From contig JAFWPH010000011.1 in assembly GCA_017509605.1 (NCBI GenBank), positions 1-60,561 of the forward strand: 60,561 bases of DNA, read 5' to 3'. This document shows positions 51,253-57,793 of the stretch, piece after piece (the first letter of the stretch is position 1; the number at the start of each line of letters is the position of its first letter). The translations under genes were made by a program, and so were the position numbers. Below the pieces are notes generated by a model that saw nothing but the letters and a program-made list of their open reading frames with translations, did not search any database and was not told where the DNA came from. Source of the stretch: Bacteroidaceae bacterium. Lineage in GTDB: Bacteria; Bacteroidota; Bacteroidia; Bacteroidales; Bacteroidaceae.

Positions 51253-54207
51253 TTAATGGGAAAATGACAGAGGATATTCAATGACGCCTTCTTTCTTCAT
51301 ACCGTCAATCTTGATGGTCATGGGGTAGGGGAGGTGAACGTGGCGGATATGCTCGGTCTCACTCACTGCAGGCAAAGCGTTCAGATACTCCTGATGGTAG
51401 ATGCCGTCGCCCTGGTAGTCGTTGATGGTGAAGTAACCCACACCGAGACTCGTGAGGTTTTGGAAGAAATGTGTGCCTTGGCTTGGATCAACGTTGAATC
51501 CCTTTACTCCAGCCTCTACAATGACCTTTGCCGCACTGATGTGGGGCCACTTCACCGGTACGCCTAACCAAGGGTCACTGCTGCCCCAGCGTCCAGGACC
51601 TACAAGTACATAGCTGCGGTTCTCCTTGAGGAACTGGCTGTTCACCTTGGTGACCTCGTCGGCGATGGCGGGATTGTTGGACGCGGAGTAGTTGTCGGTC
51701 TTGACATAGACGATGTCGCTGATGTCGTTGATGATACCGTGGCCGATGGCGCAATGGGAGCGGATCAGGCACAGGCTGTCATCCACCTTGGTGAGGTCCT
51801 CGTCGAGGTTGAGTTTGTTGTCCACCATCGGACGGATCTGCAGCATGTAGAAGGTGGCGGTCTTGTCGTTGCCCACTTTCACGGCGAATTCTATCTCCAC
51901 AGGGCGGCGCATGTCGTTCTGGCCATAGTACATCACCTTCTGAAGTACCTCAGGCAGAGGTATCACGTTGTGTTGGAGCACACCGGCGAAGGTCATCACC
52001 TTCCGTCCTTCCTCATAGACACCGTCACGGATGATCTGGTCGTATGGATCGTATGTGGAGGCGATATAGGTCAACGAACCGTCCTTGGCGGCTTCCTTGA
52101 CGGGCAGGCGCAACAAGTTGAAACCATCGTTGACATCGAAGGTTTCCACATTGTTCGCCATGTCGAGGGCGAGGAAGCGGGTCTGCGTATCCCTGAGCGC
52201 GAGGTCCAATTCGCTGGTCTGAAGGATCTGATGTGGGTGGTAGGGTGAGAATCGCAGGGTCAGCCCGCCATCCACGATATATTTTCCGAGACCGAGCGCG
52301 AGGCTGACGATACCTTCTTCCGCCTTCTCGTCTCCTATGGGATAGTAGTTGATGGAACGTGCCACACCAGAGATGTTGGGATAGAAACGGGTCCCGTATT
52401 GAGTGCCCGCCACCTCTTGCAGGATCACGGCCATCTTCTCCTGGTCGATGACGTTGCTCGTAGCGGTCATGTAGTCCTTGCTGTCGCGGTAGAAAACCGA
52501 GGCATAGACTCCCTTGATGGCATCACTGAGCATTCGCAGCCGCGCGTATTTGTCCTCCACGTAGGGAATCATGTAGGTGGCGTAGATGCCGGCGAAAGGC
52601 TGGTAGTGGGAGTCCTCGAGCAGGGACGACGAACGGATGGCGATGGGGTGTTTCACCACGTCGAGGAAGGTCATGAGGTCATCAGCCAGCCGTTCGGGCA
52701 GGCGGGCATGCAGGAAGGCCTTGAGGATTTCCTGGTCAGGTGTGTCGCTGAGTGCCAGTTGGTAGAGTTCGTTGGTGTCCATGAACTCGTCGAAGATATC
52801 GGTGCAGAGCACGACCGTCTTCGGAATAACCACCTCAAGGTTGTCGTATTGGTTGATGTCCTCGTGTTTCTTGATGATGTTGTCGATGAAAGCCAGGCCA
52901 CGCCCCTTGCCTCCGAGCGACCCCTCTCCTATGCGTGCGAAGTTGCTGTACTGGTCGAAACGGTCGCGGTGGAACACGGCCACCACGCCTTGGTTCCTCA
53001 TCTTTCGGTACGACACGATGGCGTCGAAGATGATCTGGCGGTGGGCATCGACGTCCTCAAGTGTCTTGTAGGTGATGCGCTTGAGGAACTCCGATATGGG
53101 GAACAATGCCCTGGAGCAGAGCCATCGGGAGACGTTGTTGCGCTGGATATGGTAGAGCAACGATTCTCGTGGAACTGTGAAGATGCAGTCCTGAAGATCC
53201 TTGAGGTTGTGGACGGTTGCCACAGGCTCCAAGGTCTTCGGGTCGCGGAAGATGAAGTCACCGAAACCGAATTTCTTCGTGATGATTTTCCGCAGATCCA
53301 CTGCCATCTTCTTGGAGTTCTTGTCAATGAAGTCGGCACTCAACTCAGGTGTGAGCGCCTTGCGTTCGACCTCGGCCGACTGAAGCACCAACGGCACAAA
53401 CTCATCTTTGGCGCGGATGGCCTTGAGCAGTTCGTAGCCAGCCAGTTCCTCTTTCTTGCCGTTCTTCGGGAATCGGCAGTCGCTGATGACACCGAGGGTG
53501 TTGTCATGGTATTTGCTATAGAGTGCCCATGCCTCCTCATAGTTGCGCGCCAACACAATCTTCGGACGTCCCCTCATCCTCAGTTTCTCCTGCTGGGCAT
53601 TGAGCGCCTCGGTGGAGAATATAAGGCTTTGCTGCAACACATATGTGTAGAGGTTGGGTAGGATGGACGAGTAGAAACGAATGGAGTCCTCCACCAGTAA
53701 GATCATCTGAACGCCGCCCGCCCTGATGTCATGGTCGAGGTTCATCTTGTCTTCAATCAACTTGATGATGGACAGGAGCAGGTCGGTGTTGCCGAGCCAG
53801 CAGAACACATATTCGAAGATGGACAGGTCCTCGTTCTCCATTCTCTTGGTGATACCGTGGGAGAAAGGCGTCAGCACCACGATAGGTACCTGGGGATTCT
53901 GGGTCTTGATGTTGCGGGCGATGTCAAACACATCATTGTTGTCGGTGCCTGGCATGCAGATGACAAGATTGAACGGAGTGGTTGCCATCACCCGTTCAGC
54001 TTCTTCTTGGGAGGCCACTTGTGTGAAACGCGGGGGTGATGTCAGTCCTAAGTTGGAGTATTCTTTGAAGATCTTCTCATCGACACGTCCGTCGTCCTCA
54101 AGCATGAACGCGTCGTAAGGGTTGGCTATCAGCAGCACATTGAATATACGGCGTGTCATCAAGTCAACAAACGACACATCTCGAAGTGTCAGCTTCTTGT
54201 TATCCAT
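51253..54207 (-). CDS. Receiver domains fused to a PEP-synthase-like ATP-grasp domain
   Basis: The 984-residue cytoplasmic protein begins with two receiver-like domains. The first (about 20-155) lacks the phosphoacceptor Asp. The second (about 165-320) keeps the acidic pair Glu173-Asp174, an Asp at 243 in ISDCRF and Lys296, so it may be phosphorylated. From about residue 420 it has a PPDK_N ATP-binding domain (IGEGSLGGKGRGLAFI; AIRSSSLLEDSHYQPFAGIYAT). It ends with an unusual C-terminal part (VGPGRWGSSDPWLGVPV; GTHFFQNL). The phospho-His and PEP-binding domains of PEP synthase are not seen. It heads the export operon, 24 bases before the CPBP gene. The role is unknown. Confidence 0.82.
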   Translation of the reverse strand: MDNKKLTLRDVSFVDLMTRRIFNVLLIANPYDAFMLEDDGRVDEKIFKEYSNLGLTSPPRFTQVASQEEAERVMATTPFNLVICMPGTDNNDVFDIARNIKTQNPQVPIVVLTPFSHGITKRMENEDLSIFEYVFCWLGNTDLLLSIIKLIEDKMNLDHDIRAGGVQMILLVEDSIRFYSSILPNLYTYVLQQSLIFSTEALNAQQEKLRMRGRPKIVLARNYEEAWALYSKYHDNTLGVISDCRFPKNGKKEELAGYELLKAIRAKDEFVPLVLQSAEVERKALTPELSADFIDKNSKKMAVDLRKIITKKFGFGDFIFRDPKTLEPVATVHNLKDLQDCIFTVPRESLLYHIQRNNVSRWLCSRALFPISEFLKRITYKTLEDVDAHRQIIFDAIVSYRKMRNQGVVAVFHRDRFDQYSNFARIGEGSLGGKGRGLAFIDNIIKKHEDINQYDNLEVVIPKTVVLCTDIFDEFMDTNELYQLALSDTPDQEILKAFLHARLPERLADDLMTFLDVVKHPIAIRSSSLLEDSHYQPFAGIYATYMIPYVEDKYARLRMLSDAIKGVYASVFYRDSKDYMTATSNVIDQEKMAVILQEVAGTQYGTRFYPNISGVARSINYYPIGDEKAEEGIVSLALGLGKYIVDGGLTLRFSPYHPHQILQTSELDLALRDTQTRFLALDMANNVETFDVNDGFNLLRLPVKEAAKDGSLTYIASTYDPYDQIIRDGVYEEGRKVMTFAGVLQHNVIPLPEVLQKVMYYGQNDMRRPVEIEFAVKVGNDKTATFYMLQIRPMVDNKLNLDEDLTKVDDSLCLIRSHCAIGHGIINDISDIVYVKTDNYSASNNPAIADEVTKVNSQFLKENRSYVLVGPGRWGSSDPWLGVPVKWPHISAAKVIVEAGVKGFNVDPSQGTHFFQNLTSLGVGYFTINDYQGDGIYHQEYLNALPAVSETEHIRHVHLPYPMTIKIDGMKKEGVIEYPLSFSH

Positions 54208-54236
54208 GACAATCTTAGCAGTTACAAAAATACATG

Positions 54237-54244
54237 CAAAAGTA
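54237..54244 (-). promoter_or_regulatory. Promoter -7 element of the export operon
   Basis: TACTTTTG on the minus strand lies 30 bases before the receiver/ATP-grasp start codon. No clear -33 box is present. Confidence 0.5.
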
Positions 54245-54322
54245 TAAAAATACTCTCACAATAGTGTCATTGATACGCTTTTTTATGACTGATTGACGAA
54301 TGTTAACATCTGACACGCATGA

Positions 54323-54354
54323 AGAAAGGCGAACAAAAGATTGCTCGCCTTTCT
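54323..54354 (-). terminator. Hairpin after gdhA
   Basis: A 10-bp stem AGAAAGGCGA/TCGCCTTTCT (54323-54332 with 54345-54354) lies 44 bases after the gdhA stop on the minus strand. The following tract is only weakly T-rich. Confidence 0.6.
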
Positions 54355-54397
54355 CCGCTTGGTCTTATTGTAGTGTTTGTGTTTGTGTCGATACAGA

Positions 54398-55735
54398 TTA
54401 GTAGATGCCCTGAGCCATCATGGCCTTAGCCACCTTCATGAATCCAGCCACGTTGGCGCCCTTCACGTAGTTCACGTAACCGTCGGCTTCTGTGCCGTAC
54501 TTCACGCAGTTCTCGTGGATGTTCACCATGATGTCGTGGAGTTTCTTGTCCACTTCCTCAGCCGTCCAGCTCAGACGCTCTGAGTTCTGGCTCATCTCAA
54601 GACCTGAAACAGCCACACCTCCGGCGTTGGAAGCCTTGCCCGGTGAATAGAGGATCTTGGCGTCCTGGAAGGTCTTCACAGCTTCTGGAGTAGAAGGCAT
54701 GTTGGCACCTTCAGCTACTGCGATGACACCATTAGCTACAAGAGCCTTGGCAGCGTCGCCGTTGATCTCGTTCTGAGTGGCGCATGGGAGGGCGATGTCA
54801 GCTTTCTCGTTCCATGGCTTCTCACCAGCGTGGTAAACGGCTGTTGGATACTCCTCAACATATTCTTTGATACGTCCGCGTTCCACGTTCTTGAGTTCCA
54901 TGATATAGTCGAGCTTTGCGCGGTCGATGCCGTCTGGGTCATAGATGTAACCATCGGAGTCAGACATTGTGAGCACCTTGGCACCGAGTTGGATGCACTT
55001 CTCACAAGCGTACTGTGCCACGTTGCCAGCACCAGAGATCAGCACGGTCTTTCCGGCAACTGTGTCGTTCTTGGTCTTCAGCATCTCCTGGAGGAAATAT
55101 ACATCACCGTAACCGGTAGCCTCTGGACGAATGAGTGAACCACCGAACTCGCGGCCCTTGCCAGTGAACACACCACTCCACTCGTGTGTGAGCTTCTTGT
55201 ACTGGCCAAACATATAAGCCACCTCGCGTCCGCCAACACCGATGTCACCAGCGGGAACGTCCACGTCTGGACCGATATGACGGTAGAGTTCATTCATGAA
55301 AGCCTGGCAGAAACGCATTACCTCGCCGTCGCTCTTGCCACGTGGAGAGAAATCGGAACCACCCTTGGCACCACCCATAGGCAGAGTCGTCAGAGAGTTC
55401 TTGAAAGTCTGCTCGAAAGCGAGGAATTTCAGGATGCCGAGGTTTACAGAGCTGTGGAAACGGATACCTCCCTTGTACGGGCCAATCACGTTGTTGTGCT
55501 GGATGCGGTAGCCAAAATTGGTCTTCACCTCACCCTTGTCGTTCACCCAGGTCACACGGAACGAAATCACCCTGTCGGGGATGCAAAGACGCTCCACAAG
55601 GTTCGTCTTCTCAAACTCAGGATGTTTGTTGTACTCTTCTTCAATCGTGCCAAGAACTTGGCTCACTGCCTGAATGTACTCAGGTTCATTAGGGAAGCGT
55701 CTCTGAAGATCTTCCACAACTTTTGCTGCATTCAT
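54398..55735 (-). CDS. gdhA: Glutamate dehydrogenase (hexameric, NADP-type)
   Basis: It aminates 2-oxoglutarate to glutamate, a main ammonium-assimilation route in gut Bacteroidales. The 445-residue product has the catalytic Lys region PMGGAKGGSDF (about 121-131), VPAGDIGVGGREVAYMFG, and the nucleotide-binding segment ISGAGNVAQYACEKC. The length and NEPEYIQAVSQVLGTIEE start fit the small hexameric family. It is a single gene with a perfect consensus promoter. Confidence 0.96.
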   Translation of the reverse strand: MNAAKVVEDLQRRFPNEPEYIQAVSQVLGTIEEEYNKHPEFEKTNLVERLCIPDRVISFRVTWVNDKGEVKTNFGYRIQHNNVIGPYKGGIRFHSSVNLGILKFLAFEQTFKNSLTTLPMGGAKGGSDFSPRGKSDGEVMRFCQAFMNELYRHIGPDVDVPAGDIGVGGREVAYMFGQYKKLTHEWSGVFTGKGREFGGSLIRPEATGYGDVYFLQEMLKTKNDTVAGKTVLISGAGNVAQYACEKCIQLGAKVLTMSDSDGYIYDPDGIDRAKLDYIMELKNVERGRIKEYVEEYPTAVYHAGEKPWNEKADIALPCATQNEINGDAAKALVANGVIAVAEGANMPSTPEAVKTFQDAKILYSPGKASNAGGVAVSGLEMSQNSERLSWTAEEVDKKLHDIMVNIHENCVKYGTEADGYVNYVKGANVAGFMKVAKAMMAQGIY

Positions 55736-55797
55736 AATTAAGTCTGATTATTGTTATTATTTGATTGTGTCTTCTTACCTTTTTCTGAATTACGGTG

Positions 55798-55828
55798 CAA
55801 AATTATGGAAAAATGTTTTAACAACAAA
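55798..55828 (-). promoter_or_regulatory. Promoter of gdhA
   Basis: TAATTTTG (55798-55805, minus strand) has TTTG (55825-55828) 19 bases upstream, a full match. Confidence 0.78.
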
Positions 55829-56204
55829 GAAAATCATGAAAAAATGTTATCTTTTATGCGTTTTTTTAAGATTTTTGTAAGAGATGCGCATATTTATTGG
55901 TATTATTGTCATTTTCATCACTCTCTCCCCACCCATTCAAGGGGAGGGGCGCCTGAAAAACGACAGGTGATCCTTGTCGATAGTCGATTTGACAGTCTTT
56001 TTGTCAATCGAAGGAGCAAATATAAGCGATAATTTCTTCTTAAGTATGTTAAAATGTGAGTTAAGGAGCTACTATCGCTTTCTCTATCAATAAAATGACC
56101 TAAAGCCAATGCTGTCCCTGCCGCAACTCCTGCGACAGGGACAGTCTCAAACAATGCGCTTATTGAAACGATTTAACGGGTTTTATACAGGTTCTTGGGT
56201 GTGC
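55829..56204. other. Intergenic region with two hairpins, no gene
   Basis: CTCCCC/GGGGAG (55925-55946) is a short GC stem in otherwise AT-rich DNA. A longer stem pairs CTGTCCCTG with CAGGGACAG plus CGCA/TGCG (56112-56144, loop ACTCC). The latter lies 61 bases after the stop of the WGNLW gene on the minus strand and may end its transcript, though no T run follows. The 93-codon plus frame from 55751 lacks any protein-like pattern. Confidence 0.55.
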
Positions 56205-56393
56205 TTACCAGAGGTTGCCCCATTCGGTGTTGCGGTCGTTGCGGCGGTTGGTGTCGGGATCCTTGGTTCCCTGTCTATCAACACCACCGTATCCGATACC
56301 ATTGCTGCCATTCACGCCTGAGGCCTGTGCCACTGCTTGGCGCAAATCCATCTCTGTTTCCTGCATCACAGGAGTCATATATATCTTTTTCAT
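56205..56393 (-). CDS. Small WGNLW peptide gene (62 residues)
   Basis: The product begins MKKIYMTPVMQETEMDLRQ, has a Gly/Asn/Asp-rich middle, and ends RNTEWGNLW. It shares its opening (MKK-x-Y-x-TP) and exact last five residues with the gene at 16479-16640. No signal peptide or membrane segment is present. A strong Shine-Dalgarno-like AGAGGAG five bases before the ATG, rare in this genome, supports translation. It follows the cohesin-like protein gene by 77 bases filled with a 7-bp repeat tract. A conserved head and tail around a variable middle would suit a processed or modified peptide, but no modifying enzyme is in the window. Confidence 0.78.
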   Translation of the reverse strand: MKKIYMTPVMQETEMDLRQAVAQASGVNGSNGIGYGGVDRQGTKDPDTNRRNDRNTEWGNLW

Positions 56394-56421
56394 TTTCTCC
56401 TCTTTTTGTGTTTAATAGTTG

Positions 56422-56484
56422 CTAAAGTCAAGAGTCAAGAGTCTAAGGTCTAAAGTCTAAAGTCTAGAGCCTAAAGCCTAACCT
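56422..56484. repeat. Nine-unit tandem 7-bp repeat tract overlapping a stop codon
   Basis: Nine 7-base units run without a break; the plus-strand consensus is CTAAAGT, giving ACTTTAG on the coding (minus) strand. The tract includes the last codons and TAG stop (56471-56473) of the cohesin-like gene and fills most of the gap to the WGNLW gene. TAG occurs in all three coding-strand frames and TAA in the opposite direction. Confidence 0.85.
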
Positions 56485-57739
56485 TCTTGCCATTCTGAAT
56501 ATAGATTCCCTTCTGCGCCGGCTTGCCGTTGAGCTTGCGGCCGTCCAAGGAGTACCATCCTTCGGAGATACCCTCCAGCTCAATGTCCTGGATGCCTGTA
56601 GCGTCATCATTGACCACGAAGCGGATGTTCGCGCCGAAGTCCGTCTCCTTGTCCAAAACAGCATCCAGTTCAAACCATCCACGGAAACCCTTGATGTTCG
56701 TCAAACCCACAGAGTACCAGAAGTGCTCGTCGCTGATGAACAAACCGTCTTCAGGCACTACCGTCTTCACCAGCGAGGCGGTGAACTTGCCTGAGACATA
56801 CTCACCGATATCACCGTCTGCATCCTTTGTGACGTCAGTCACCGTATTGGTGAGCGTCACGTCGTCGGCTTCTATTTTTGTGATATCCTTTGCTGTGTGG
56901 ATTCTGATGAGGACGGGAGTACCCCCTGCCATATTTCCACGTGCTGGAATTGTGTAGGAAGTGAACTTCACGAGTATGCCGAGCGGAGTGACATTCTCCT
57001 CGTCATCGCCATAATCGACTTCGAAGCCGTCGAACTTCGCGAACTCCACGTCGCTGCCGAAGAGGGCAGTGGCCTTCGATCTCGTCAGGTTGAACGGCAG
57101 CACCAACGTGCTCCACTGACCGGTCTTGATGGAGCGTACTATCGTCACGTTCCCTGTAGTCCCTGGGGTGTAGCTCGGGAGGGTTGTCGAGCTCTCGTTG
57201 AAGTGGATGCGGCCGTCATCAACACCTGATACGGTCAGTGTTGTCTGTACGAACTCTGTCTCGAATCCGTTCGACCCAGTATCCACCAACACAATCTCCT
57301 TGAATGTGATGGGGTAATCCCCTTGCTGAACCGTTGACGCTACATTGACAACCACCTGGACAATCTCACCGTCTGTGCCGTCGAAAGTGTTGCCTTTGGT
57401 CGAGTTGATGAGTACACGGTAATGGCCGTCTGATATGGTCACGCCGCTGAACGAGTCCATCTTCCTGGCCGTTGTACGTGCCGTGCTCAGACTGAACATC
57501 TCGAAACCGTCATCGTCGAGTGCCACACGGATGCCCTCGGGCAGTATCATGTCGAACTGGACGGTCTGGATGCCCACTGTGTTCTTCATGCAAATCGACA
57601 GCGTCTGCTGCGAACCTGCGGCAACCGTCACAGGGTTCATGTAAACGACATTGTCCATCGTGGAAATGTCTGTGTCTCCCTGGGCCTTTGCGAGAAGGCC
57701 GATTAGGGAAAACATCAAGAGAATTGGAGTTCTTTTCAT
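56471..57739 (-). CDS. Secreted protein with cohesin-like domain and NGKK tail
   Basis: The 422-residue product has a signal peptide (MKRTPILLMFSLIGLLAKAQ) and a cohesin-like beta-sandwich (about 25-170; VVYMNPVTVAAGSQQTLSI, GIQTVQFDMILPEG, YRVLINSTKGNTFDG). A second beta domain follows (about 175-380), then the tail GIYIQNGKKVRL. The cohesin-like region closely resembles that of the protein encoded just upstream. The last residues (VRL-stop) are written in the 7-bp repeat tract, so the usual V-L-V-K/R ending may have been replaced. It is probably secreted or surface-bound. Confidence 0.82.
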   Translation of the reverse strand: MKRTPILLMFSLIGLLAKAQGDTDISTMDNVVYMNPVTVAAGSQQTLSICMKNTVGIQTVQFDMILPEGIRVALDDDGFEMFSLSTARTTARKMDSFSGVTISDGHYRVLINSTKGNTFDGTDGEIVQVVVNVASTVQQGDYPITFKEIVLVDTGSNGFETEFVQTTLTVSGVDDGRIHFNESSTTLPSYTPGTTGNVTIVRSIKTGQWSTLVLPFNLTRSKATALFGSDVEFAKFDGFEVDYGDDEENVTPLGILVKFTSYTIPARGNMAGGTPVLIRIHTAKDITKIEADDVTLTNTVTDVTKDADGDIGEYVSGKFTASLVKTVVPEDGLFISDEHFWYSVGLTNIKGFRGWFELDAVLDKETDFGANIRFVVNDDATGIQDIELEGISEGWYSLDGRKLNGKPAQKGIYIQNGKKVRL

Positions 57740-57793
57740 ATTGTTTTTGTTTGTTGATTTCTGATTATTGCGAATTAGAGAATTTAAGTTTTC

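Noticed and set aside
52399..53661. 420-codon plus-strand frame opposite the receiver/ATP-grasp gene
   Set aside because: It is the antisense of a well-supported gene; the translation lacks domain patterns and a start context.
55751..56032. 93-codon plus frame between gdhA and the WGNLW gene
   Set aside because: It covers the gdhA promoter and a GC hairpin and has no recognisable protein features.
56422..56484. Short tandem repeats as a CRISPR array
   Set aside because: The unit is 7 bp with no spacers and no cas genes are present; it is a simple tandem repeat.
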